Origin: Nectonema munidae
Taxonomy: Eukaryota > Nematomorpha > Nectonematoida > Nectonematidae
Reading direction: 5' to 3'
NCBI GenBank assembly: GCA_030549495.1
Contig: JAUIRK010001041.1
Coordinates: 1,240,001-1,304,000 of the forward strand
DNA: 64,000 nucleotides
Below, in pieces: positions 1-12,500 of the stretch (its first letter is position 1; each line of letters begins with the position of its first letter). The position numbers and the translations under genes are program-made. Under the pieces are notes generated by a model, which was given only the letters and a program-made list of their open reading frames with translations, made no database searches and was not told the DNA's origin.

Positions 1-157
1 TTATATATGTATAAATGAAAAAGATTTTGCTATTTCTTATTGAATGAGCATGACTTCCGCTCAATGCACATCGGCAGAGATAGCATTGGCCTATCAAAGG
101 GAAGCAGCAAATAAACGATTATTAAATTTCCACGAATATAAGCTCCTTCAAATATTT

Positions 158-3100
158 TCAAGCGATTTTAATCCTTTTGTGAGACTTCTTGATTTTTTTA
201 GCACTTTCTTTGTTGGAAAGGGGGGTTGATGAATTGGAGCTCTTGGGAGTGGGCTTAGGGGTATCCAAATCAGGGTGAGGTGGTGCTTCTTCAATTGGAA
301 CATTTGTCGCGCCATTCTCAACTTTAATTTCAGGCTTAGGAGGCGATGAAGATGCTTTCAGTGATTTTCGCTTCCTCTTCACGAACTTATTTTCATTTTC
401 TATCGCTTCTTCAGGGTTACTACTAGCTAATGAGTGAAAGCAAAAATAATGACAATTTGAAATGGTGAAATGAGTTACGCGCATCGACCGCAGTTGAAAT
501 AGCGTGTTTGGAGGTGACTGAAGAATGCGAGAATACTCTCTCACTTTCTTTAAACTTTCGATGGTGCTTGGAAAGCTTATCAAATTTATTGTTTGTAGTA
601 GTTCTAAAAAATAGAGAAAGTAAAAAAATGCAGGTAAATTAAAGAACATACTTATTGATAGTGAGAAACTTATTCCAGCCCCGCACAATATTTCCAAACT
701 GCGCTGTTTCTTCGAGATAACTTCCTTCAAATGCATATATCTGACGTTCCAAATTTGCGAGAGTTTCCTTCGAAAAAAATTATACACTTATAAAACATAC
801 AAAAATAGCGATTTATGAGAAAGTGTCTGAAAAAATGAAAATAAGTAATATTGACCTTGATAAAGTCAAATCTGACAGAGAAATAACAGACAGATATTGG
901 AGCTCATACGTAGTGGGCAATAAAATTTCTATATAATATACTGCATGTACGCAGCGTGGGAGAGGCTAGAAGGGGGTCGAAGAGCACTCTCCCACTTAAA
1001 ATTTCCAAATCAATAATAATTTTAATAGAGTGACGTAAAAGTACAATTATTTGTCATTTACATTAATCTCATCACATCTCACTTTCTTCTACAGGTGGGA
1101 GATGTAAAAATAGGGTGAGCGAGTTTGTAACCTTGCTCCGGATAATTTTTATAGTTTTAACACCTCGTTTTTTTACGACTGTTTTACATGTATTTGGAAA
1201 TGGATTTACCGAGGGAGTTGTCTCCCTCCCCTAAATTCTTAGATTTTAATTTTTGGGCCATTTTTATAAGAGAAAGAGATTTTTAAAATGAATAAAAATA
1301 TTTTAAATAAACAGGTCATCGAGCTGAAAGTCTTGAACTTAGATATCAAATACTTCTTTCAACAGAACCTAAGACTTGGATTGCAAAAGAAAGCTTTTTC
1401 AAATTGTGCTTTGTTTGTAACTAAGGTTCGTTTTTCGTTTGCTTCCGAAATATTATAAGCTATTAATTTTCTTCTTGATTATTTCATTTATTTTTAGATA
1501 GCATAGCCTACAAAATTTATTATAGAAAACGATTACAGTCAAACTTGTCCAAACCGAAACTTGAGTAAACCGAAAACTTGTTAAAACCGTAACTTAAGAG
1601 TGGCACCGACTTCTTCCATTGATAAAATGTATATATTGTCTTCTAAAAACCGAAACTTGCGTATTCTGAAAAGCGAAACAAAAATCAAAAACATTACAGG
1701 TTTCGTAATAGTAAAAAATGTTGTGAAAATGGAAATAGGCTTAAGAGTTTGTTAAGTCTTGAGCTTATGCAAAAGGTAATAAGAATTGTCCCCCCCCCCC
1801 TTGTTTTAATATGTGTATGTAGTTATGAGATAAAACAGATGGTTGCACTAAAAATTGAACAAGAATATATTTACTAGTGTGCAATATGATAACAGTACTT
1901 ATTATCATCCATGCATCATCATAACATAACAGTTATAAAAGTAATAAGAATTGTTTCTCTTTTGTTTTACTATTTGTATGTAGTTATGAGATAACACAGA
2001 TTGTTGCACTAAAAGTTGAACAAGAATATATTTACTATTGTGCAATATGATAACAGTTAGAGCTTCAACTATTACCTCTTGTTTTCAACTTAGCGGATTC
2101 ACAAGTGAAACTTCTTCCGAACAAAACTTCTCAATAGAAAAAGATGTACAAGATCTTTCATTAATGGTCTCTGAAATCGTTGAAGGTGATATAAATTTAC
2201 AAGAATAAATTGATATTGACAAAAATGCTCACATTGAAAATGATTCTTCTGACTGGGAGAGAGTTATTTTAGATGATCATCTAGAAAGAGAAAATTGCTC
2301 AATATCAAGCTTAAGTAGCCAAGAGTCTGCTCCAAAAAATACAATCACGATTGAATATGTGATTTCAATGATGAAAACTGTAAAAAATTTTGCTTTAAAT
2401 ACTTCAATGTTATCGATGTACGAAAATGCCTCAAAAGTTTTACAAGACGCTGAATTAGAGTTAGTGAAAAAAAAACTCAAAAGTAAACAAAAAACTATGA
2501 TTATTTTTTTATTAAAAAATAAAAAAATGTTTATGATGAGCTTTTTATCAATATATATTGAAATTTACAATTCTATATATCATGGGTACTTTAAAAAATG
2601 AATGTGTAATTTTGGATGTTTCACTTAGTTTTTACGAAGACTTCTATAGACCGAAATGTTGTCTAAACCGAAAATAATCTTCTGTTTACTTGAACTTCGG
2701 TTTATACAAGTTTGACTGTACATGAATGTCTAATATAAATAATATTTAGAGACGTCATATAAATCTGATTTTAAATTAAAAAATTTTGGTATCAAGTCAA
2801 ATCTAAATGTGTAAAAATATGAGAATAACTTGAATTTTACTCGAGTTTCAGTGCAAATAAAACTTTATTTCAATTATTTGTGTTTTTAGGAGCCCTAGGC
2901 GAAACCGATTGCCCCGTTGCTCTACATACTCTGCATTAACTGTTTTGCAAACTTCTATAAATGCATACAAAAATGGGTTTTACTCTACAAAACTCCAGAA
3001 GCAGAAGATACACAATAATGTACATAACAGACGCAGATGATATTGTTCTTTTCTCTAATAACACTAAAGATACTGAAAAAATTGAACATATTGTTGAAAC

Positions 3101-4205
3101 TGCTAAAACCAATGACTAACTACATGTAAATGCGCAAAAAAACTAAGTATATAGCACTCAACACCATTGGTAGAATTCAACTCTACTGGAAAATGTAGGG
3201 GAGTTTACCTATCTCGAAAGCAAACTTGCCTCTGCTGCAAATGGTGTAAAAATTCGTTTTGCTAAAGCATTGACAACCCTTGACAAACTAGATAAAATGT
3301 GGATTTCAAACTTAGCAGAGAAAGTAAAAAAAATCAGATGAATCATTAAATCTGTTCTTCTATACAATACCTCTATTTGGACACTAGCAAAAAAACAAAA
3401 ATAGAAAGATAGTATACATATACAATGATCAAACAAATCGCGATTAACATCTCATGGAAAGATGATCCAGAGTTCAAACCTTAATTACCAGAAAATATCT
3501 TAATATCCAGATATTTTGGATACCAAGACACGACAATCCTAGTGTTGGAAGACCATCCAAAACTTAGATGCAACTAGCAAAAGATGCAAACTGCATTGTA
3601 GATCTTGAAATGCTTATGAAGTCAAGAGAAAGAGTCAGTCAGATTGGTCCAGGCAACTACTCCAATTTGATGCTGATATAAGCTTATTACAATCGCCTTT
3701 AAACATGTCATTTGAAGAAGGCTCAGAGTGTAAAACAATTTGTTATTGTTTATGATTTTAGTCATAAAAAGCCATCATCCTATTTTGTTCAATTTTTGAA
3801 AGAAAATTTAATACAAGCCATAGCTTTAAATATGCAAGACATGGTAAAAATTTGCTGTTTTGAGAAAAAGTTTGGGTACCTTTGATTTTGAAGCTTGTTT
3901 GCAAGCTCAAATTTTTAACATGAAACGTAATACTACAGGACAGATTTTGAAAATTTCAAGATAGCAATTTTTAGATGTTTTATTTTAAGAATTAAAATTT
4001 TTAAATGTAAAGATTTGTATGAACGACAAACCATGAAAAAGTAATAAAAATTGATTGAGTCTAAATTTTATATGATTAATAAGCAAAAAAAAATTTAAAT
4101 AAAAAAAATTCCAAATAGATTTACTGATATTTCTCTTTTTCTACGGACATATTCAGTCAGCTCATTCTTGGCTTCAACTAAGCTAAAAGTTTTTGATTTA
4201 GACAT
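158..4205 (-). CDS. MEAF6: MEAF6/EAF6-like histone acetyltransferase complex subunit, complete, 4 exons
   Basis: Exons in order of transcription are 4205-4125, 767-652, 603-479 and 426-158 (stop 160-158). All junctions are GT-AG and the phases (0, 2, 1) match, giving 591 bases and 196 residues, close to the roughly 190-200 of animal MEAF6. Exon 1 supplies the start of the N-terminal coiled coil ([13 protein letters not shown]). Exon 2 carries the family hallmark ([16 protein letters not shown], then [11 protein letters not shown]). Exon 3 has the conserved [17 protein letters not shown] block. Exon 4 is acidic and proline-rich and ends in a lysine-rich tail that is probably a nuclear localisation signal. 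Family knowledge: EAF6 is a small nuclear subunit of the NuA4/TIP60, HBO1 and MOZ/MORF acetyltransferase complexes, acting on histones H4 and H3. Intron 1 (3.36 kb) holds a Tigger-derived element and a LINE fragment. No canonical AATAAA was found between the stop and the left edge of the window. Identity is very secure; the exact ATG rests on the first in-frame methionine of exon 1. Confidence 0.95.
1536..2718 (+). mobile_element. Tigger/pogo-like DNA transposon, internally deleted, in MEAF6 intron 1
   Basis: A 1,183-bp element is bounded by inverted ends that start CAGTCAAACTTGT and continue with AAACCGAA blocks, and is flanked by TA on both sides (1534-1535 and 2719-2720), the target site of Tc1/mariner/pogo elements. 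Degenerate coding sequence from about 2090 to 2550 resembles only the acidic C-terminus of Tigger transposases, with the family-typical terminal motif represented by [12 protein letters not shown]. An in-frame stop lies near 2205. The HTH and DDE regions are absent, so this is a non-autonomous deletion derivative. Confidence 0.82.
1771..2057 (+). repeat. Imperfect direct duplication of about 125 bp inside the Tigger element
   Basis: Copy A (1771-1896) and copy B (1937-2057) share the order GTAATAAGAATTGT, GTATGTAGTTATGAGATAA, GTTGCACTAAAA, ATATTTACTA and GCAATATGATAACAGT. They are separated by about 40 bp. Copy A has a run of about 11 C where copy B has a T-rich stretch. Confidence 0.85.
2898..3705 (+). 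pseudogene. Non-LTR retrotransposon reverse transcriptase, 3' fragment, decayed
   Basis: Translation across several frames gives pieces typical of LINE reverse transcriptases. These are an altered active-site block [11 protein letters not shown] near 3020 (family usually FADD), an [15 protein letters not shown]-like block near 3195-3240, then [18 protein letters not shown] and [15 protein letters not shown] near 3250-3400. The order matches the region from the catalytic palm to the C-terminal end of RTE/R1-type proteins. Stops and frameshifts throughout show that it is dead. It lies within MEAF6 intron 1, opposite to that gene. Confidence 0.7.
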
Positions 4206-7200
4206 TTTAAATCATGGAAGGGAAAACAAAAATAAATAATATAATTTTAATATAAACAAATGAAAATGCGATAAGATGCCTAGAATATAATATTTTATTA
4301 ATTTTTCAACATAATTTTATTAACAAAAAGAAAATGTGAAAGAGGATAATATAAAACTTCAAAAATGAGTGTTGAGAGGCCAAGGAATAGAGATAGCAAG
4401 GCAAAGATAAAACGATTGGTAGTATAAACGTTTAAAATATAACTTAATTGACATTAAAACCAACCGATTAGATAAATGCTTAGACTACATCGTTAGATTC
4501 AGGGACAATCATATAACAGAATCAACACTTATATACAAAATATACCCATCATACAACTAATGAACGTATCTAAACAAAGACAAATCATAAATGCCCACAC
4601 AATACGATATAATTTAATTAAATAATATTAACATACAGACAGAGTTAAACATTTTTAACCAGAAAAATTATATTCTTTTTTAACTTCTCTATCCGCTAAT
4701 TCATAACAATTTTGAAAGTTTAAGGAGGCTAGCTTTAAAGCGTTTATAGAAGACAAAATTTAAAACAAATTTTATATTATTAAATCCGTTTTTATAATAT
4801 TCAAAAACTGAATACCTACTATACAATAACGTTACCGATTTCAAATAAATTGAAACACCATGTAAGACACAAAGACTTGAAAGCTGGCATAAAGCTTGTA
4901 GAAGAAAAAATTTACAAAAAAAATCCGCTCAATATCAAGAAAAAAGACAAAGTAAAAGGAGGGGAAAAAAGAAGAAAAAAAGGGCTAAAAATCAGTAGGT
5001 AAGGAAATCTAACTCGGGTTTAAAAGTAAGTACTTTATAATCTAGGACACTGTTATTTTATTAAGCTCGAGTTTAAAAATTAAATCAGAAAAACGTGAAA
5101 AGGAAAAACAAAATTTTCTAAGAAGAGTAAACATAAACTGATCTTTAATTTTCAGCAGTGGAAACGACATATATTTAAGTTGCATTCTCCTATTAATTTC
5201 AAAAACTTTTTGCAGTTGCAGGAGTCAGTAAACCACCTCATCAATTCAACGTAAACTGATAAAATTCCGAAGTCTTGTTGAAGTATTGTTTAGAAAAAGT
5301 TGAACTAAAAGGGAAATAAGGTTAAGTCATAAATCCTTGAGTTGCAAAAGATTTTTTTAAAACACCGAGTATAAATTTCGATTCTTAATCTTGACATTTA
5401 TATCATCTGCCTATCTATGTAACAATATTTTTTCTTCTGTTAGATACGGTATCCAAATTAAAAAAATTTTTTTAATGATTATATTATATAGTTAGAATAT
5501 ATCGGTATGATCTTAACTACCTACCTATACTTAGAATATAATTGATATTATGTAAACAATTATATTTATTGTCCAATTTTTATTTAAATTATAAAAAGTT
5601 ATTTCCTTCTAAAAAACTAGCATTTTAAAGTTTATATAAAGAAGACATGCTCTTTTGGTTCTTAGAATACCTTTTATCTTAAAAAATATACGTTCAACTA
5701 GAACTCGGAAAAAAATTATTTTGAATTTGATGTACAAATCTTTCAGACATAAAAAGTGGAATATATCAAAAAGTCTTTAGAGATAATTTGCAGGCAAGTC
5801 GGTAGGTGGGGGCTAGTAGGGCCTTCAGCTCAGTGTATTTGAAGCCATTTTTAATGAATTTAACAATGGCTGTAAAATGGACTAAATTTTGATAAAATTT
5901 ATCTAGGAAAATTTCCATAATTTTTTTTTCACGTTATAGCTTCAAAAAACGTAACGTTATGATTTTTGACTTAACGGTACCAATAATCAGTGTTCTCTTG
6001 TTGTACTTATACTTACACAAATAACTCAAAAATTTGGCAGATGCTAGAAAATTATTTAACAACGATTATTTTAGTGGCAAAAAAATTTATTTGACAATTT
6101 ACAAAAGTACAGTAAATTATGGTGACTTCATTTTACTGACATTTATTGATGATATCATTTAATATTGGCAGAAAAGGCTTTAACCCTTGCTTGACCATGT
6201 AGAGCCCGAACTGCCTAATAGTGTTTCGACTAAAACATTCTGATAAAAGTCTTTTTCTATCGTAACTGTACAATTTATTTCCTGGAATTTTAAAATATAT
6301 TATACCTTAAACTTCTTTTGAATGATTGAAACTCATGTATAAAAAACCCATACTCTATTATTTTTCTGATATACTATTAACAGATTTTCAGACAAATGCT
6401 CACAAAAAAACTCTAATTTGAACAGAAATATACTACATATGACAACAAAGTTAAGTGATCCATGAAAAACCCTTCTAATTGTCCAATAGAATTTCTTCTT
6501 AGGTCCAATAGATTTTCTTCATTACACATCAATACATTCCTATATTATTACCCTCATAATTAATGTAGAAAACGAAGGCTAACTTTGTACGTCGGAACTG
6601 ACTTAGCTATATTCATTTGGCTTGAACCATTTCCATAATGTCTCAATGTAATTTCAATAATGCCTTGCTCAGCAGGCCGTGTTGATTTTGAAAGTATACT
6701 TCTAATTAACACTATACTTCTAAGAAGCTCATACTTTTCTTATCCAATTATTGAAATCAAAACATGTTGAGAACATTAGTAGACATTCTAGATTTGATTT
6801 TATAAAAAAGGAACGAAATTCTTCATATTAGAAACCAGATTTTAGCTACCGACTCAAATCTATTTTCGCATAACACGATACTCTAATGCAATCCTGTAAG
6901 TTACCATCTAATATAGAATGGCGCCAAGCGAATATGCCATGAGGAAATTTTATATCATGAGTGTTCATTCGAAATAACAGAAGACAACACAACGTTAACT
7001 GACAACAAAAACTTATACATGAAAGTCTTAACTTCACACTGGACCTTAAACTCATCCACTTAATGAGGAACTCTAAAATTTAAACCTTTATTTAGAAAAG
7101 ACCTCCCTTTTAGTCATAGAGTAGTACTTTGTTTGATAACACAAGTTTTTTTCTTATTCTATTAGAGATGAATGAATAATTGAGTAGTTATGCCCAGAAA

Positions 7201-8990
7201 TATAGCTATCATTAACATATGCTTATTTTTAAGAATATAAAAATATCAATCACATAAAAGTAAAAGTATCGTGCGGTGATTTCATCAAAAAGGTACAATA
7301 GCGCTGCGTGTATTAAACTTTGAAAAAAGTAGGCTTGATGCATGATCAAACACAAATCCTTGAGTAATCGAATCCAGCATCTAAACCACCCTACTCACGC
7401 CCTCTAAAATTGAGATACAACTGTTTAATAAATAATTACTTTATAATTCTTTTAAATTAAAGTACGAAGGCTACGAATTATTAGGGACACAAATACTAGA
7501 GAAAAGTTTACTCTTTAGAATAGAGCAAACAATTTTCCAAGTTTACTTTTTCAACAAAAGTCTTAGTCCCATGACTTTAAAACGCAGACCAAGAAAATCA
7601 TTTCCAAATGGAGCTTTGTTGTAAAACTTTTCATCCAGTAATTGATCTATCCAAATAAAAAGAGAATGGAAATATTCAAGAAATTTTAGCTTGAACAATT
7701 TTGACGATTTTAAGCTTGATTTTGATTACATGTGCTCTCTCTCTATTAAAACATTTTTTAAAAATTAATGTTCGTTCTAAGAAATTTCTTAATTTTTCTA
7801 GAACGTTTGCGGCATTGACAAGCTGATTATCGGGACTGCAAGTCAATGAAAACTCCGATTGAATTTGTCATTTTTGTTCGGCTGTCTAAAAATGATTGAT
7901 CGGTAGTCCAATTGTTTAATCTATGGTTATATTCCTTGAACTTAATAATTAAACCATCCATAGTTACACCATTTACACTGCCCACAAGTTTTGAAGCAAG
8001 TATCTTTGTTAAAGTTTGTGGATCATCATGTCATAATAGAAAATTGAAGAATATCTTCATAAGTCAGAAAATTATACATGTACAAAATAAGATAACAAGA
8101 TACAACCAATGTATAACGTTAATTGTAAGAAAATGTATATTTTTCGTTTGAGTAGTTCAATCAAGATTAGCTTGATTTTCTGATGGAACATTTGCATTTC
8201 AGTCAGTAGCATGATGTGAGTAAATATTCGTTGTAAAAAGGAGTAATACTCTAAGCTGGACAAAATACGGCCAGGTCAAATGCGACCCGCAAAAAATATT
8301 TATGCTTTCTGCTAAGATAAAGCTACAATATAAAGTCATGGATGAACAAAAATTTTGTTAGATTGAAAAATGAGACATATTCATACTACACACTCATTGA
8401 TTGGTTGGATGTATTTCCAATCAATGTACTTTTCCAGCATAAATAAATATATATATACCTAACCTATATATTTTTAGATTATTAATTTTGTCTTTTTGAA
8501 GTCGACTTATTTTAATTGTTGAAGGATATTATATGATTATGATCTTGTGTTGGTTGTCATACTTGAAGACTGTTGAACCAAATTCTGATTTTGACAAAGA
8601 GTTCTAATAACCTCACATTTCATTTCCTAAGGCTTTAGTGCCAAACTCTCACTTGCTAAAAAATTATCTACCATGCTATTTCGGCGTTTTATTTCAAATG
8701 GCTTGATTACTTCCATACATATTTTTGCTGTAATTTTACCACTCTACACGATTAATTTTCTTTTCCCAGATAAATAATTGCGTTGAGAGCGAACTTGATT
8801 TTGTGTCTAAATATCCAAAATTATTCAGGGCATTTTTTTATGTCAAACAACTCTTCTTTGTTATAACTTTCAGAAACTTCTTTCGGTAAGAACATTTTGT
8901 TTCCATCGAAAAATAATATACTTTATCTTATTCCGCCATTTTAATCCTTTACAAATATCATCGTTATCATTTGAAGTTAAATCTTTACAA
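4206..8990. other. Intergenic stretch with almost no recognisable content
   Basis: This A+T-rich DNA between the MEAF6 start and the GNAT gene has no ORF with family signatures on either strand. The only feature I can support is a degenerate SINE head at 7329-7403. The MEAF6 promoter should lie just right of 4205, but I see no clear core-promoter motif there. Confidence 0.6.
7329..7403 (-). mobile_element. tRNA-derived SINE head, degenerate copy
   Basis: Read on the minus strand it starts GGGCGTGAGTAGGGTGG and carries a decayed A-box region and a B-box-like GGATTCGATTAC, ending in the AAGCCT block. It aligns end to end with the better copies at 42756, 54471 and 54921. Confidence 0.6.
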
Positions 8991-8997
8991 GAGGAAA

Positions 8998-9190
8998 TAG
9001 GTGACTACAAAATGTAGTCATCTTGAGATGAAAGAGAACAAATATTGAATTTTTTTCTACACTACATTCGACCCACACTTTATTTTCATTTGAAAGCCAA
9101 TTGTTTAAGTGGAATGAAATTTAAATTTATTGTAAAAAACATATGAATTGACAAAAATAAAATGAGTAAATTTTGTAGTCACTTATCCAG
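8998..9190. mobile_element. Short inverted-repeat (MITE-like) element
   Basis: The left end has GTGACTACAAAATGTAGTCA (itself a palindrome, about 9001-9020). The right end has ATTTTGTAGTCACTTAT near 9170-9187, its inverted partner. The interior is non-coding. Confidence 0.45.
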
Positions 9191-9482
9191 ATAAGGGTTA
9201 TTAAAACTATTTAAAAAAAAGCATATCATCTGTTTTTATTAAACTTCTGTCCTATCTATTTAAAAAGCCGTCATTTTACTAAACCATTGTGGTCTCTGAA
9301 AAATGTAAAATCTTAAATATGATCCATCAACAAAAAAGTTCGTCCACCCCTGCTCTAGATAACCCTGATCTTTCAATGCTTAATCAGAAAATCACAGGGG
9401 GTACATTTTCTTCTAAACCCAGCGCTCTAGCGATTGACATTGATGCATAAATTTGAAGCATGTGATAAATGAATGGAGATAC

Positions 9483-9488
9483 TTTATT
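9483..9488 (-). terminator. Polyadenylation signal AATAAA of the GNAT gene
   Basis: AATAAA on the minus strand lies about 20 bases beyond the stop codon at 9511-9509. Confidence 0.6.
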
Positions 9489-9508
9489 GAAAAAAGAGTA
9501 TTCTGCCG

Positions 9509-12500
9509 TTAAAGTAAGAATAAGTCCGTTGAGAACAAGCAATACACCCTCTCCATATTTAAAGGGACATCCTTTTTCGAGTGCATTCGATAGACGTAAG
9601 TTATTTCTCCTTCAATTTTCACATACGTGCTTAGAAGCTCGTTTTTTTCATCCTCCTTTTCACTACAGACCAATATCATTTCAATAACTTCCCTTGAAGT
9701 CGCCACCACCTTGCTCAACGCTTTCAACAAAAGACTCGCTACATCTGCACTGTCTGCATAGAGTGGTGCTATTGCATGACCTGAATAGAAAGAAGAATGA
9801 AAGAGATCAAGCTGTGTGTATATTGGCAATACCATAGATCAGCATAAAGATTAAAAATAGATCATGCTTAAACTTGGAGGAAAACTTCCTTTGAGGTAAA
9901 CAAAATAACTCGGCCAGACTAATTATGCTAATTTTAGCATTTCACAAAACATCTCGAAGTTATCCTTGAATCATATTGATTTACTTTGTTAACCATTTTA
10001 ATGTAGTTTGACTTACCTTTACTTTTTATCAATATTTTTATCATTTTGAAAAATGGCTGCTATAATTTTTTTAATATACCATTTTTTAAGCCCATACTAA
10101 CTACAATTTTAATCTTTATTGAAAATATATTATATAATCGGGGTGACAAAAGTCAAAGAAGTAATTTTTCTCAACACTAAAAAAGTCACATAACTAATTT
10201 AGTCTTTTTTGATAAAGCCAAATTTCAAAATGGAAAAAAAAATAAAACATAAAAATGTTTTTTTTATAAATAATAAATTGTAAAAAGTTTGAGGAATGTT
10301 TTAATGAAATAATGGTCAAAATATGTTAGGAAGGAAGGATTTACTTAAAGAAAAATTATTGCGTATATAATATATTGGAAGAATTGGTTGTCGTTTTTAA
10401 AAAAATTGAATTTAACTAGAATTTTGGAGTTTTTATAATATATAAGGACTAAAAGATATTACTTTTGTAAGAATGAAAAATTATTTTAATAGATCAAATC
10501 TTTTTCCAAAAAGTTAAAAATGATCTCTATAAAGTCAAAAAATTGGATTTTCTAGCCTAAAAATTAATTGCCAGCACTATAATCAAGCCAATAAAATATG
10601 ATAAAAATTAAAATAAAAAAATTATGTTATACCATAGAGAAGTTTAACAATAGCTCCATACCCACATATGTTGCCATGTGTATCTTTAGCTATTAGGATG
10701 TTTAATGAATTTGATTCAAAAACTTTTCTTAAAAACTTTTTCCGACAAACAGTATGAATATCTTCGTCATATTTGGAAAACTCGTCAAAATCGCTGTCCT
10801 TTAATTTTGCTATTGAGTAGAAATGATTTTTGGCATCATTCATTGAATTTTCTTTTATCTCCATTTTAATTTTTATTAAGTTTATTTTGCCTTAAAAGAA
10901 ATAAATCAATCAAAGAAAAAGTAAAATAGGTCAAAGGAAAAAATGCATAGATCCCATTTCTTTTCATTTTCTCCTGATGATATAACGATGTAACATGCAC
11001 GCACCTATACAAAAGCGAACGAATTTTATACACCGGTCACATGCTCTGCTTTATATAACAAAATTATTTGAAGACAAGTCAGACCCGATATGCGCTTTCA
11101 GGAATTAACTTCGACCTACAACGAAACACGTCAATATGAGATCTACAATCAACCCAGCAACCAAAAATCGATACAGTAATTAATAAAAATTCATGTGTGA
11201 CACAAAAAAATTTCGAATTGAATTCTTGTAACTAATAATTTCTAGAGGGGCTTTTACCCTAAATTTCGAAAATACTGTGAAATTTTTAAAAAAGGAAATG
11301 TCAAAGAACTCGCTCTTTCTACGCAACTGATTTAGCTTTACACATACTCGAGATTAAAAAATGTGCAGAAAGAATCACAGTATATAGATGTTTTAGCTTT
11401 GAAGTATACTTGGAAGTGTTTCCTTCTCTAAATTCAAATTATTCAATCGTGAATGAAAGTGACTTTGCTAAGCTTTAGCATACAAATGTCATGCATCTCA
11501 ATAAGTTGTATGTATGCATCCTACACTTTATTATTTACAAAAATAAAATGATACTAATTTTAAACATCAAAATTTTAACCAAATGCAACTCTATAAAATT
11601 AAATTCTGAATTATGCCCTCAAATATCGCATGACACGGGACGGTACAATTCGATAATTCGATCCATTTACAATCAAGCGAAGTTTGATAAGTATAATTTA
11701 GGCAGGAGATATAATCTATACAATTCTGAAATTTACCTTTAAATGTGGGTTCAAGCATTCCAAGTTTCAATTCTGCAGCAATTCTTGATTCAACTGCATT
11801 TATCACCCAATTTCTTTCGTTTATATGCTTGTTTTTCTCTTGAAGAAGCTTTTTCCCAATTCCTTGGCCTCTGAAGTCTTTCTTCACAGCAAATAAACTT
11901 CCAAAAGATATTGAAGAATCCAGATTTATTGCTAAAATACTCCCTGAAATGTTAAACACATTGCTTATGAAGATGCTGTGCTCGATGGATAGTACATATA
12001 TTCAAGACAGTGCCCATGATTGGCAGGGGGAGGGGATTGTCGAAACCTTCCCTCTCCCTTTAACTAAAATTTTCAAAAGATTTTTTTCGAAGATTGATTA
12101 ATTCATCTCATTTCTTTTATACCTTCTTTTTTTGGTCTTTTTTAAATCTAAATACTAATAATTCTGTTTGTGCGAGAATATCTTAATTGAAGAGCATATT
12201 TAATTACTTTTTTATGCTACGCTTTATGCAAAGTAAAAATAACCGGTTGGGGTTTTCCACTAATGATGAATTATGCTTTTAATTCCTACTAGAATCATGA
12301 AAGTATGGATTCATTTGGATGAGCTTCAAATTAAATTATTGCTATTCAAGAAGTAAAAATTGTTTAACTCTATTTTTCACATAACATTTATAAATGGCGT
12401 TAATGCATATAGCATCTGTTTATCCGGTCAATCTATCATGCTTTGTTTCCTATCCATTTTCTAAGTTACAGTAAAAGTGGCAAACCAGGGATGTCATGAA

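Noticed and set aside
44-229. Plus-strand ORF of 61 codons
   Set aside because: It is antisense to the last MEAF6 exon, which has clear homology.
11491-11742. Plus-strand ORF of 83 codons
   Set aside because: It lies mostly in an intron and crosses the GNAT exon 2 donor on the opposite strand; A+T-rich chance frame.
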